A stretch of DNA of 64,000 bases from Sinorhizobium sp. A49 (GCF_002002725.1 NZ_MUNW01000059.1:186001-250000); one strand, 5' to 3'. Counted from the stretch's first letter, positions 51,690 through 60,379 are shown. Notes: generated from the sequence alone by a model not told the origin. Numbers and translations: made by a program.

Positions 51690-52103
51690 TTAGTTCGTGA
51701 ACGGTATAAGGTCGCGCACGCGACGGTCTCTCAGCCAGAGACCAGCCCAGGCGATGACGCCGAGGTAGAAGCCGAACAGCAGATGAGTGAAGACAGGGCT
51801 GTCAGCGCGCAGATGGGTCGCCATGGCGCCACCGAGGTAACCAGTCAGCAGAATGGCGCCGAGAACTGACGTTCTCGGGATCGTATAAAGCACGGCGCAC
51901 AGCAGTGTGAGCACGCCGAGCATGCGCGCAAGGCCGACGTCGGCGGGGTAACCGAGTACGGCGAGTGTCTCAGTCACCACGTCGAGCGGCACCAGTTTGA
52001 TCGCGCCGTCGAAAGCCAGAAAGGCAACGACCAGGCCGCTCAGCACGCGGCCGAGGATCACCATTTTTCCGGCCGGAGCCGTCATAGCAAGCGCAGTACT
52101 CAT
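51690..52103 (-). CDS. DoxX-family membrane protein
   Basis: A 137-aa protein with four hydrophobic segments (about residues 15-35, 48-68, 72-92, 100-120), the size and topology of DoxX-like proteins. Fragments include SGLVVAFLAFDGAIKLVPLD and the C-terminal ARG-rich cytosolic end. DoxX proteins are linked to oxidative or thiol stress in some bacteria, but no enzymatic motif is visible. It is part of the ECF-sigma operon. Confidence 0.82.
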   Translation of the reverse strand: MSTALAMTAPAGKMVILGRVLSGLVVAFLAFDGAIKLVPLDVVTETLAVLGYPADVGLARMLGVLTLLCAVLYTIPRTSVLGAILLTGYLGGAMATHLRADSPVFTHLLFGFYLGVIAWAGLWLRDRRVRDLIPFTN

Positions 52104-52145
52104 TCGGGGAGGTCTCCTCGTATCCCGTTGTCACCAATCGATTTT

Positions 52146-53012
52146 TCAGTCTGTCTTTTTCACCGGCCCGACGATGCCCCAGCGGATGCCGAAGGGGTCA
52201 CGCAGTTGGCCATAAAGGTCACCCCAGAAGGCGACGCCGAGCGGCATCGTCGCCTCGGCGCCGGCGGCAACCGCACGGTCCCACCAGAACTGCGCGTCCT
52301 CGACCACCAGATGCAGGACGACGCCCTGCTGCTCGGCATAGGCCATGCCGTGTTCCGGGAAGGGATCGTTGAGCATCAGCGCGCCGCCATTGATCGTCAG
52401 GTGGCAATGCACCAGCCGTTTGCCGTCTTCAGCGAGCATGCGTCCGCCATCGGTTGCGGCAAAGGCACGGGTGTAGAAATCGGCAGTCGCGGCCGCATCC
52501 TCAACGCAGAGATAGGCGATCGGGCCTGGCATCGGCAGCGCTGCCGGCGCCTGCCAGTCGACCGAAGACGACGGATTGAGATCGATGGCGGCCTTGAAGC
52601 TGCCGTCCATGTAGAACGGCACGGACTCGTGCTGATGCGCGATCTTCCAGCCGTCCGCCATGCGTTTCAGGCCAAGGGTCTGGCGGAACCAGACCGATAT
52701 CTTGCCGGCATCGATCTTCTCGCCGGAAAGCTCGGTCAGCATCGAGACGAAAGCAACGTCGCCGCCGGCCGAGATATCGAGATCCTCGAAACGGTAGCCG
52801 AGCGGTCCACGCCAGGTGGAAAACCACTGTTCAAGCCCGCCCTCGCCGGCATCGGAGGACTTCAGCGGCGGCGCCAGCGAGAAGAGCACGCAGTCGGGCG
52901 TGCCATGGCCGATGACGCGCTTGGCGTCCTTTGTGCGCAGGGCATCCGCCCAGTCATCAATCACCGCACGGATTTCGGCGACGGCAGCACTCTTGTTGTC
53001 GATTACGGACAT
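52146..53012 (-). CDS. SnoaL-like (NTF2) and VOC domain fusion protein
   Basis: A 288-aa protein of two known folds in one chain. Residues 1-135 match the SnoaL/ketosteroid-isomerase-like type (AEIRAVIDDWADALRTKDAK to GWKIAHQHES), and residues 155-285 form a VOC/glyoxalase-like module (IAYLCVEDAAATADFYTRAF, VVLHLVVEDAQFWWDRAVAAG, DPFGIRWGIVG). The frame is continuous, so this is a true fusion. AAGGAGA precedes the ATG at 53012. The domains often occur as separate neighbours in ECF-sigma clusters. Substrate unknown. Confidence 0.88.
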   Translation of the reverse strand: MSVIDNKSAAVAEIRAVIDDWADALRTKDAKRVIGHGTPDCVLFSLAPPLKSSDAGEGGLEQWFSTWRGPLGYRFEDLDISAGGDVAFVSMLTELSGEKIDAGKISVWFRQTLGLKRMADGWKIAHQHESVPFYMDGSFKAAIDLNPSSSVDWQAPAALPMPGPIAYLCVEDAAATADFYTRAFAATDGGRMLAEDGKRLVHCHLTINGGALMLNDPFPEHGMAYAEQQGVVLHLVVEDAQFWWDRAVAAGAEATMPLGVAFWGDLYGQLRDPFGIRWGIVGPVKKTD

Positions 53013-53070
53013 GACGGGTCTCCTTTCCCTATGCTGGTCGGCGTGAAGAAGCGACTTCACGCGGCGGGTT

Positions 53071-53553
53071 TCAAAGTTGCTTGGCTGTCCCTTCGAGCTG
53101 GGTGGCGCATTGGCCCCAGCCCTGGTGAAAGCCCATCTTTTCGTGGGCTTCGCGATCCTCCACAGACCAGTGGCGGACGCGTGCCGTGTAGCGGGTCTGC
53201 GTCCCGACATCCTCGAAGGTGATCGTCACGACCATGAACGGCTTGTCGGAGGGTGCCCACGCATCGGTAAAGGCATCTGTGAAAACCAGTTTCTCGTTCG
53301 GCACCACTTCGAGATAGACACCGAGATTGGGATAGTCCTCTCCCTCGGGCGAGCGCATGACGATGCGGTTGGCGCCGCCGGACCGAACGTCCAGTTTCGC
53401 CTCCGGCGTCGTCCAGGGCGAAGGCGCGAACCACTTCTTCAGCAGTTCGGCATCCGTCCAGCAGCGGTAGACGAGCTCGCGTGGCGCATCTATCAGGCGG
53501 CTGATGACCAGCTCGCGGTCGTCGGCGGCTTTGATTTCGGTGATAACGGTCAT
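53071..53553 (-). CDS. SRPBCC/AHSA1-domain protein
   Basis: A 160-aa START-fold protein of the AHSA1 (activator of Hsp90 ATPase homologue 1-like) type: LVISRLIDAPRELVYRCWTDAELLKKWFAP at the start, a hydrophobic central sheet and the C-terminal helix HEKMGFHQGWGQCATQLEG. Such proteins commonly bind a hydrophobic ligand. GGAGAAG precedes the ATG at 53553; 20 upstream codons are excluded. It lies 75 bp downstream of the sigma factor in the operon. Confidence 0.87.
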   Translation of the reverse strand: MTVITEIKAADDRELVISRLIDAPRELVYRCWTDAELLKKWFAPSPWTTPEAKLDVRSGGANRIVMRSPEGEDYPNLGVYLEVVPNEKLVFTDAFTDAWAPSDKPFMVVTITFEDVGTQTRYTARVRHWSVEDREAHEKMGFHQGWGQCATQLEGTAKQL

Positions 53554-53628
53554 TTTTGCTTCTCCGTCTGCGGGTTCATTCCAAGGACGAAGTTGCAGCG
53601 ACGGTTCCGACAACCGCCGAGACGACTT

Positions 53629-54903
53629 TTATCTTTTTTCTTCTTCGAGGTTTTTTCCGCACTCATCCTTGCACAGATGATCGAGCTGCATGCGGATGTG
53701 AGAGGCCTCCGCGGCATTGGTGGCGAGCGCAATCGCCCGGTCGAAGGCGACGCGCGCCTCGCGAACCCGGCCAGCCTGCTTCAACAGCGCCCCGTTCAAC
53801 CCATGGAAGTAAAAGTAGCCGGCGAGTTTTTCGGCAAGCGGTTCGATCAGTGCGAGGGCAGCCTCCGGCCCGTCCCGCTTCGACACGGCAACGGCCCGGT
53901 TGAGCGTGATCACCGGCGACGGCTGCAGCCGCTCCAACGCCTGGTAGAGCAGATCGATCTCTTCCCAGTCGGTTTCGTCGGGGTGCGTCGCGCGCGCGTG
54001 CAGCGCGGCGATTGCCGCCTGAATCTGAAAGGGGCCGGGCTGGCGATGGCGCACTGCCTTGTCGATCATCGCCAGCGCCTCGGTGATCAGCGGCTTCTTC
54101 CAGAGGCTGCGATCCTGATCATCGAGCAGGATGATGCCGCCATCGGCATCGAAGCGCGCGCGCGAGCGGGAATGCTGCAGCAGGAGCAGCGCCGTCAGAC
54201 CCATCATTTCCGGTTCGGAGGGAAACAGCCGCAACAGAAGCCGGGCGAGCCGGATCGCTTCCTCGCAAAGATCGGCCGAGACGCTGTCCGGCCCGTTCAT
54301 CGCCGAATAGCCCTCGTTGAAGACGAGGTAGATCATGGTTGCGACGGCCACTAGGCGCTCCGACCGATCGGCCGCGTCAGGTGTTTCGAATTCGATGCCG
54401 GCGGCAGCGACACGGGCCTTTGCCCGGGTGATGCGTTGCTCCATCGCCGCCTCGCCGACGAGGAAGGCGCGGGCAATCTGCTTGACCGAAAGGCCGGAGA
54501 CGATGCGCAGCGCCAGCGCGATCTGCTGCGTTGCCGGAAGAACCGGATTGCTGCAGACAAACAACAGTTTGAGGATGTCGTCGCGATAATGCGAGCCGTC
54601 CAATCTGTCGGCGAGATCGCTCTCCTGATCCTCGAGATCGGAGAGCAATTCCTCCGGCGGCAGTGCGGTCTCGCGCGACTGACGGCGGACCTTGTCGATG
54701 CCGCTGTTGCGGCCGACGAAGATCAGCCAGGCGGCGGGATCGCGTGGCGGACCACTCTTCGGCCATGCCTTCAATGCCCGGATGCAGGCCTCCTGAAATG
54801 CTTCCTCGGCCGTATCCAGATTGCGGAAATAGCGCAGAAGCGCGCCCATTGCCTGCGGCCGAGCGGAAACAAGTGCGAGGTCGATCCAGGTCGTGTCTGT
54901 CAT
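53629..54903 (-). CDS. ECF-type sigma factor with C-terminal TPR-like extension (ECF42-like)
   Basis: A 424-aa sigma-70-family factor. Region 2 lies at about residues 15-80 (TAEEAFQEACIRALKAWP), region 4 at about 125-175 (SGLSVKQIARAFLVGEAAMEQRI), and a long helical, TPR-like tail from about 190 to 420, including ALYQALERLQPSPVITLNRAVAV. The large extension and a DGPF/YCII partner gene define the ECF42 group, which lacks an anti-sigma factor and is thought to be controlled through its C-terminus. Its ATG overlaps the YCII stop (ATGA). It probably transcribes its own operon. Confidence 0.88.
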   Translation of the reverse strand: MTDTTWIDLALVSARPQAMGALLRYFRNLDTAEEAFQEACIRALKAWPKSGPPRDPAAWLIFVGRNSGIDKVRRQSRETALPPEELLSDLEDQESDLADRLDGSHYRDDILKLLFVCSNPVLPATQQIALALRIVSGLSVKQIARAFLVGEAAMEQRITRAKARVAAAGIEFETPDAADRSERLVAVATMIYLVFNEGYSAMNGPDSVSADLCEEAIRLARLLLRLFPSEPEMMGLTALLLLQHSRSRARFDADGGIILLDDQDRSLWKKPLITEALAMIDKAVRHRQPGPFQIQAAIAALHARATHPDETDWEEIDLLYQALERLQPSPVITLNRAVAVSKRDGPEAALALIEPLAEKLAGYFYFHGLNGALLKQAGRVREARVAFDRAIALATNAAEASHIRMQLDHLCKDECGKNLEEEKR

Positions 54904-55274
54904 GCGGGAAGCTCACTTGGCTTGTAGATGGCGAGGGGACGAATTTCATAGGAGCCGGTCGCAGGATTGGCAGCACTCAGTTCGCGGGCAAAGCCGAGCG
55001 CTTCGTCGAGCGACGCGCAATCGACCACATAGAAACCGAGCAGTTGCTCCTTCGTTTCGGCAAACGGGCCGTCGATCACGACGGTTTCGCTCGCACTGTG
55101 GCGCAGCGTCGTCGCAGCCGTCGTCGGCAGCAGCCGTGCCACCGGCCCGAGCTTGCCGGCATCGCCGTATTTGCGCTGGACGGCGGCGAGGTCGCGCATG
55201 ACCTTGTCGTCCTCTTCCTTCGACCAATTGGCGGTCACGTCTTCCTGGTTGTAGCAAAATACGGCGTAAAGCAT
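54900..55274 (-). CDS. YCII/DGPF-domain protein
   Basis: A 124-aa ferredoxin-like protein with the DGPF motif in VVIDGPFAETKEQLLGFYVVD and the N-terminal MLYAVFCYNQEDV. DGPF proteins are the standard partner of ECF42 sigma factors and may sense the signal, which is not known. AGGAGAG precedes the ATG at 55274. It is the first gene of the operon and is translationally coupled to the sigma gene by a 4-bp overlap. Confidence 0.88.
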   Translation of the reverse strand: MLYAVFCYNQEDVTANWSKEEDDKVMRDLAAVQRKYGDAGKLGPVARLLPTTAATTLRHSASETVVIDGPFAETKEQLLGFYVVDCASLDEALGFARELSAANPATGSYEIRPLAIYKPSELPA

Positions 55275-55300
55275 TGGAACTCTCCTGCTCCTGTCACAAG

Positions 55301-55327
55301 GACGATCTGGAGAAGAGATAAGCGACA
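55301..55327 (-). promoter_or_regulatory. ECF-type promoter candidate of the sigma operon
   Basis: On the minus strand, TGTCGC (55327-55322) and CGTC (55304-55301) are spaced by 17 nt, 26 bases before the first gene's ATG. As recalled, ECF42 promoters carry a TGTCGA-like -35 and a CG-type -10, so an autoregulated promoter is plausible. Confidence 0.5.
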
Positions 55328-55335
55328 ACACCCCC

Positions 55336-55360
55336 AAAAAAAATACCCGCAACCGCGGGT
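55336..55360 (-). terminator. Intrinsic terminator of the DMT transporter gene
   Basis: ACCCGC/GCGGGT around a 4-nt loop is followed on the minus strand by A and eight T's. It is a textbook terminator and ends 9 bases before the -35 element of the sigma operon. Confidence 0.88.
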
Positions 55361-55371
55361 TCAGACACGAA

Positions 55372-55404
55372 GATCGCGGCTGGTGCCTGCGCACCGCCGC
55401 GATC
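55372..55404 (-). terminator. Extended hairpin after the DMT transporter
   Basis: GATCGCGGC pairs with GCCGCGATC and GGTGC with GCACC, 14 bp with one bulged T and a CTGC loop. It lies 20 bases past the transporter stop and may assist the T-run terminator that follows. Confidence 0.5.
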
Positions 55405-55424
55405 GCCAGGAAAAGCCGACAATT

Positions 55425-56387
55425 TCACATATTTTCACCACAGGCGAGATCGGGGTCGACCGGCGTCTTGCGGCGGAAACGCCGCAGCAGACGGCCGTCG
55501 ATGGCGGCAAGGCCGGCTGCGATCAACGTCATGCCGAAGAAGTGCTTGGGCTCCAGGCTCTCGCCAAGGACGAGGGCGCCGAGCAGGATGGCGCTGACCG
55601 GGATCAGGAACGTCACCAGCATCAGGTTGGTGACGCCAGCCGTTTCGAGGATGCGGAAAAACAGCACATAGGCAAGCGCTGTCGAGATCAGGGCGATGCC
55701 GACGATCGCTCCCCACACCTCAAGGCCAGGCATGGTCAAGGCCCAGGGATGATCGACGAGCAGCGCGATCGGCACCAGCATGATACTCGATGCGCTGACC
55801 TGCCCGGTCGCGGTGACGATGGGGGCGACACCCATGCGCTTGAAACGACGGGCAAAAACGCCGGCAAAGGCATAGGAAAGGGCGGCCCCCAGCACGGCGA
55901 CCTGGGCCAGCACATTCGAACCCAGACCGCCAAGTGCTGCCGGGCCGATCATCATCGCCACACCGAGAAAGCCGATCACCACGCCCCAGAGCTTGCTGGC
56001 GGTCAACTTTTCATCGTCGGTCAGCAGGTGGGCGACGACGACGCCGAAGAGGGGTGTCGTTGCATTGAGGATAGAGGCGAGACCACTGGCGATATGGGTC
56101 TGGCCCCAGACGATCAGCGAAAACGGGATGAGGTTGTTGAGCAGGCCCATGCCGAAGAAGGCCAGCCAGATGCGGCCGTCCCGCGGCATCGAGCGACCGG
56201 TGAAGCGCAGGAAGAGCAGAAGTGCCACAGCCGCGAGGCTGACCCGCAAGGCGACGATGGTAAACGGCGGCAGCGCCTTGACGGCGACGCCGACGAAAAA
56301 GAATGAACCGCCCCAGAGCAGCGATAACGCGATCAACATCGCCCATTCGCCGGGCCCCATGACCTTCACCTTGATCGTTCCAGACAT
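55425..56387 (-). CDS. DMT-superfamily EamA transporter
   Basis: A 320-aa inner-membrane protein with ten hydrophobic segments in two EamA repeats, first repeat at about residues 15-145 (SLLWGGSFFFVGVAVKALPP) and second at about 155-295. Substrate is unknown; relatives export amino acids or metabolites. The ATG at 56387 has AGGGGAT 5-8 nt upstream, better placed than the codon at 56393. It is divergent from a LysR-type gene, with a palindromic operator candidate between them. Confidence 0.88.
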   Translation of the reverse strand: MSGTIKVKVMGPGEWAMLIALSLLWGGSFFFVGVAVKALPPFTIVALRVSLAAVALLLFLRFTGRSMPRDGRIWLAFFGMGLLNNLIPFSLIVWGQTHIASGLASILNATTPLFGVVVAHLLTDDEKLTASKLWGVVIGFLGVAMMIGPAALGGLGSNVLAQVAVLGAALSYAFAGVFARRFKRMGVAPIVTATGQVSASSIMLVPIALLVDHPWALTMPGLEVWGAIVGIALISTALAYVLFFRILETAGVTNLMLVTFLIPVSAILLGALVLGESLEPKHFFGMTLIAAGLAAIDGRLLRRFRRKTPVDPDLACGENM

Positions 56388-56419
56388 CTTCATATCCCCT
56401 CAACGATTTAGTTGTTCGT

Positions 56420-56449
56420 ATCTACCTAAGACGAAATCCGCAGGTAGAT
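56420..56449. promoter_or_regulatory. Inverted repeat operator candidate for the LysR-type regulator
   Basis: A perfect 8-bp inverted repeat, ATCTACCT and AGGTAGAT, separated by 14 nt, lies between the divergent transporter and LysR-type genes. This size and position fit a LysR-family recognition site. Confidence 0.6.
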
Positions 56450-56532
56450 TCGATTTACATGAATATTGACAGCATGTTAGCATGATCACAAACGAGCATT
56501 TCTCTCTCGATGATTGAGTTCAGCTAAATCAT

Positions 56533-57414
56533 ATGACAGCACTTCCATCGCTTTCGTCATTGCGCGCATTCGAAGCCACGGCTCGCCATTTGAGCGTGAC
56601 GCTCGCGGCGCGCGAACTCGGCGTCACGCCCGGGGCCGTCAGTCTGCAGGTGCGCGAGTTGGAACAGACACTGGGGATCGCCCTGTTCGAGCGGCGGCCT
56701 CGACAACTGGTTCTGACCGAAGATGGAAGCAGCTATTTTTCGACGTTGCGCCGCGCCTTCCGGATGATGCGGGAAGCGACCGAGGAACTGACGTCGCGAA
56801 ATCGCATTCCGGTGCTGACGGTAAGCTGCACCCCGACCTTCGCGGCGCAATGGCTCGTGCCGCGCATCAGCAATTTCGAGGAGCGCCTCAATGGCATCGA
56901 CATGCGCATCAGTGCCTCGAACCGGCTGACCGACTTTGTCTCGGATGGTGTCGACATCGCCATTCGCCACGGCTTCGGCCGCTATGAGGGCCTGGCAAGC
57001 GAGCGACTGCTTGGTGACGACCTGGTGCCGGTCGCCAATCCAGCCCTATTGCGCAAGTCTCCGCTCTCCGCGCCGACAGACCTTGCAACCCAGGTCTTGC
57101 TGCATGACGTACAGAGGCACGATTGGCAGTTGTGGCTGGAAGCCGTCGGCGCCGAGGGCATCGACACCACGCGTGGTCCCGTCTTCGTCAACAGCAATGG
57201 CGCGATCGAGGCGGCCAAAGCCGGCGACGGCATCGCTCTCGTGCGCCTGTCGCTGGTTTCGCGCGAGCTTGCCGATGGTGTCCTGGTCGCACCTTTTCCG
57301 ATCGGCATCGCCACCGACCTTGCCTATCACCTGGTCTATCCGCCGTCGGCGCTCGACCGGCCGGCGGTTGCGTCCTTCCGCGCCTGGATCATCGAGCAGG
57401 CACGGGGCACCTGA
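56533..57414 (+). CDS. LysR-family transcriptional regulator, GcvA-like
   Basis: A 293-aa regulator. The winged helix-turn-helix lies at residues 5-64 (SLRAFEATARHLSVTLAARE, GVTPGAVSLQVRELEQTLG, FERRPRQLVLT). The effector domain spans about 90-290 and has the GcvA-type segments RISNFEERLNGIDMRI and DGVDIAIRHGFG. It probably regulates the divergent DMT transporter and itself. Effector not known. It has its own terminator. Confidence 0.9.
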   Translation: MTALPSLSSLRAFEATARHLSVTLAARELGVTPGAVSLQVRELEQTLGIALFERRPRQLVLTEDGSSYFSTLRRAFRMMREATEELTSRNRIPVLTVSCTPTFAAQWLVPRISNFEERLNGIDMRISASNRLTDFVSDGVDIAIRHGFGRYEGLASERLLGDDLVPVANPALLRKSPLSAPTDLATQVLLHDVQRHDWQLWLEAVGAEGIDTTRGPVFVNSNGAIEAAKAGDGIALVRLSLVSRELADGVLVAPFPIGIATDLAYHLVYPPSALDRPAVASFRAWIIEQARGT

Positions 57415-57421
57415 AACCGAA

Positions 57422-57443
57422 AAAGCCCGGTTTCCCGGGCTTT
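57422..57443. terminator. Bidirectional intrinsic terminator, lysR/dnaA
   Basis: A 9-bp stem AAAGCCCGG/CCGGGCTTT with a TTTC loop lies 7 bases past the regulator stop and 28 past the dnaA stop, between convergent genes. Confidence 0.85.
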
Positions 57444-57471
57444 CCTGTTAGTTCGACAACGCGTCTAACGC

Positions 57472-59019
57472 CTATTCGTTGATCAGGCGCTTCAGAAGCT
57501 CGATCTCATGGCTGAGCTTGGTATCGCCGGAGATCAACTCCTCGATCTTGCGCACGGCATGCAGAACGGTCGTGTGGTCACGACCACCGAAGCGACGGCC
57601 GATTTCCGGGAAGGAGCGCGGCGTCAGCGTCTTCGACAGATACATGGCAATCTGGCGCGGCTTGACGATGACGCGGGTGCGGCGGTTCGAAACCAGCTCC
57701 TGGCGCGACACATTGTAGTGCTTGGCAACGACGCGCTGGATGTCCTCGATGCGGACGCGGCGCGGCTCGCCGGCATTGACGAGGTGGCCGAGCAATTCGT
57801 CGACACGCTCGATCGAAAGCTGCGGTTCGAACGAGCGGCGGAAGAGCAGCTGGTTGAACGCGCCTTCGAGTTCGCGGCCGCTGGCCGTGACGTTGCGGGC
57901 AACATGGCTCAGGATATCGCCAGGAATGTCCAGCGACGTGTCGTCCTGGCGGGCGGAGTCTAGACGGCGGTTCAGCATTTCGAGGCGCATGTCATAGTCC
58001 GGGCCGTCCATTTCGATGGCGACACCGCCCTGGAGGCGCGAGCGAACGCGGCTATCGAGCGATTCCAGCTCCCAAGGGGCGCGGTCGGCGGCAACGACGA
58101 CCTGCTTGGCGGAATCGAGCAGCATGTTGAGCAGATGGCAGAATTCGTGCTGGATCGACTTGCCCTGCAGGAACTGCATGTCGTCGATAACCAGAAGATC
58201 AATGTTGCGCAGCGATTCCTTCAGCGACAGCGCGTCATTGTCGCGGATCGCGGTGGCAAAGCGCCACATGAAGTATTCGGCTGTCAGATAGACGACGCGC
58301 GGAGCGCGGGCGCTCTGCAGTGCCTGGATGGCGATCGCCTGGAGAAGATGGGTCTTGCCGAGACCGACGCTCGAATGAATGAACAGCGGGTTGAAGCGCA
58401 CGGCACCGGCGCCGGCTTCCGCAATCGTGCGGGCGGCGGCAAGCGCCACGCGGTTGGAAGAGCCTTCCACGAAGCTGTCAAAGGTGTAGCGCTGATCGAG
58501 CGGCGAGCCGAACAGCGGCGCCTGGGTCGGTCGTTGTACGCTGGCAACTGTGGAGGCTGCGACCGAAGCCACGGACTGGGCGGAAGTCGGGCGGCGTGCC
58601 GGCGTTGCCGGGGTCGTTTCCGTTGCCTGCGGCAGTGCTTCTTCCTGTGAAACCGGGCGGGCGCCGCGGGTCGCCGTGCGCACCAGGATCTCCACCTTCA
58701 GGATTTCACCGTCTTCCTGCTGGAAGATCTGGGTGATGAGATCGAGATAGCGGTTGTTGATCCAGGATTTCAGGAATGTCGTGGGCACCGAGAGGCGCAC
58801 GACGCTCTTGGAAGTCGAATGGAGCTTCAGACGCCCAAACCAGCTAGCGAAGACATCGGGACCGACCTGGGCTTTCAAACGCGCACTCACCCGCTCGAAC
58901 AGTGCGTCATGCCTCATGTCGTGCTTATCCCCCGCCGCCTGAGATAGATTGCTTCCGGCCTGAAACGCGTCGCCGTCCTTTTGAAACGCGCCCGCCGCCG
59001 TCGCCAAATTCATCTGCAT
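57472..59019 (-). CDS. dnaA: Chromosomal replication initiator DnaA
   Basis: The AAA+ initiator of replication. The 515-aa protein has domain I at about residues 35-120 ([20 protein letters not shown]), a linker rich in Ala/Thr/Pro, the ATPase domain with [14 protein letters not shown] and [18 protein letters not shown], and the DNA-binding domain IV ending in [16 protein letters not shown]. The ATG at 59019 has GGAAGG 7 nt upstream; the alternative at 58917 (481 aa) has a poorer, more distant RBS but matches the shorter annotation I recall. In S. meliloti the replication origin is near hemE, so dnaA does not mark oriC here. Confidence 0.96.
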   Translation of the reverse strand: MQMNLATAAGAFQKDGDAFQAGSNLSQAAGDKHDMRHDALFERVSARLKAQVGPDVFASWFGRLKLHSTSKSVVRLSVPTTFLKSWINNRYLDLITQIFQQEDGEILKVEILVRTATRGARPVSQEEALPQATETTPATPARRPTSAQSVASVAASTVASVQRPTQAPLFGSPLDQRYTFDSFVEGSSNRVALAAARTIAEAGAGAVRFNPLFIHSSVGLGKTHLLQAIAIQALQSARAPRVVYLTAEYFMWRFATAIRDNDALSLKESLRNIDLLVIDDMQFLQGKSIQHEFCHLLNMLLDSAKQVVVAADRAPWELESLDSRVRSRLQGGVAIEMDGPDYDMRLEMLNRRLDSARQDDTSLDIPGDILSHVARNVTASGRELEGAFNQLLFRRSFEPQLSIERVDELLGHLVNAGEPRRVRIEDIQRVVAKHYNVSRQELVSNRRTRVIVKPRQIAMYLSKTLTPRSFPEIGRRFGGRDHTTVLHAVRKIEELISGDTKLSHEIELLKRLINE

Positions 59020-59958
59020 TTTGCCGCCTTCCGATTATGTTCAGACGCCGTCATCTCTGCCGGCCCCATCTCTTATGTCCGGCACCCACGGCTTCCTCAA
59101 TCGAGGCCATGCCGCTTCACCGAACGTCACAGTCGCAGTCCAACCGGGCTCCTCATCTCCCGACCGGCTGCGCGCTACGCGCACCTGCCAGACCTTATCG
59201 GCCGGCTGATGTCCCCTCGCGCCTCGATGTCAACAAATCCCCCGGTCCGCTCTGGACCGTGCCGGATCCTCCTCCTCGTCAACAACTGTCTCGCACCCTC
59301 GTACGAAGCGGACAGCCGAGCGCTGGATTCTGCCTCGCGTCAGGCACCGCTTGCACCTGACTTTGAGGCGCGGCGCCACCGGCAACCAGAAGTCGAAAGG
59401 TCCTCGTCCGGAATGGTTGGACCATCCGGTTTTTCGTCCTCGACATGTCTGATTGAACGACGTGGAGCCGCCCTGATACAGCGAACAGAAAGCCTGAAAC
59501 CATCTCGTTGAAATGGCCCCCGTACTTCCTTTTACAGATATGGTCTGTGTCCCCTGTGGAGGGCATTTAGGCAGGATCGATGGGCAAGATCAATCGCGAT
59601 TTTTACGCAACCTTAAGCGCTGCCCGTTGACTCTCATCCCGCCATTTGCTTGCCGCAATCCGAGTCCGGGAAGAATCGCTTTTGAATCAAGGGTTTTGAT
59701 TTTCAGCTCTTTGATTAGCTGGCGAAAAAGAAAAAAAATAAAAATTCGCTTGACTCATCATGGGCCAGGAAGGCCCCCAGCCAGAGACACCCTTTTGCCA
59801 AGGACCTCTCATAAGTCTCTGAAATAACTAAAGAAATTCTGTCATCACATTGACACGAGAAAGGTCGTGCAGGTTAACCATCGCTGTGACAGATGTATGA
59901 ATCGAGAAAGCCCGGCGCAAGGGCCGGGCTCTCAATTAACAGATTTTTATTAGCCGGA
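59020..59958. other. dnaA-rpsT intergenic region
   Basis: This 939-bp stretch holds no convincing gene. It falls from GC-rich near dnaA to AT-rich near rpsT. It has a poly-A/T-rich tract (59729-59746) inside a short GCGAA/TTCGC inverted repeat, a GGGCC/GGCCC hairpin nearby, an inverted repeat TGTCA-N6-TGACA (59840-59855), and a GGTTAACC site with the CtrA half-site TTAACCAT (59874-59881). No perfect DnaA box was seen. The dnaA promoter(s) must lie here. Confidence 0.5.
59903..59930 (-). terminator. Intrinsic terminator of rpsT
   Basis: A perfect 8-bp stem AGCCCGGC/GCCGGGCT with a 6-nt loop, 29 bases past the rpsT stop, followed on the minus strand by TTCTC. Confidence 0.75.
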
Positions 59959-60225
59959 TTAGGCCGAAAGCGCCTTCACGCGCTGTGCAAGGCGCGAAAC
60001 CTTACGCGAAGCGGTGTTGGAATGCAGCACACCCTTGGTGGCAGCGCGCATCAGCTCGGGCTGAGCGGCCTTCAGAGCGGCGGCCGCGACGGCCTGATCG
60101 CCGGTTGCTATCGCTTCTTCGACTTTGCGGACGAAGTTGCGGACGCGCGAGCGACGGGCTTTGTTCACTGCAGTGCGGCGTGCGATCTTGCGGGTCGCCT
60201 TTTTCGCCGAAGTTGTATTGGCCAT
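59959..60225 (-). CDS. rpsT: 30S ribosomal protein S20
   Basis: An 88-aa 16S rRNA-binding protein. The sequence [20 protein letters not shown] at the start, rich in Lys/Arg/Ala, and the C-terminal [19 protein letters not shown] are diagnostic. The ATG at 60225 has AAGAGAGG about 6 nt upstream. It is a monocistronic gene between dnaA and the enoyl-CoA hydratase gene, with its own terminator. Confidence 0.97.
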   Translation of the reverse strand: MANTTSAKKATRKIARRTAVNKARRSRVRNFVRKVEEAIATGDQAVAAAALKAAQPELMRAATKGVLHSNTASRKVSRLAQRVKALSA

Positions 60226-60379
60226 TGATGCCTCTCTTCGAAAACTGACATGAACTCCGCCCTCGCCGTGCCGGGTCACTGCGACCTGTCATCAAAGCAA
60301 TTCGGGAGCATTATCGGAAAGCCCAGATTTGGCGTTCCAAACTGAGGGCGGCATATAACGAGAAACAGCCGCCCCGTCA

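Noticed and set aside
59020-59958. oriC next to dnaA
   Set aside because: No cluster of DnaA boxes was seen, and in S. meliloti the chromosomal origin is known to lie near hemE, not dnaA.
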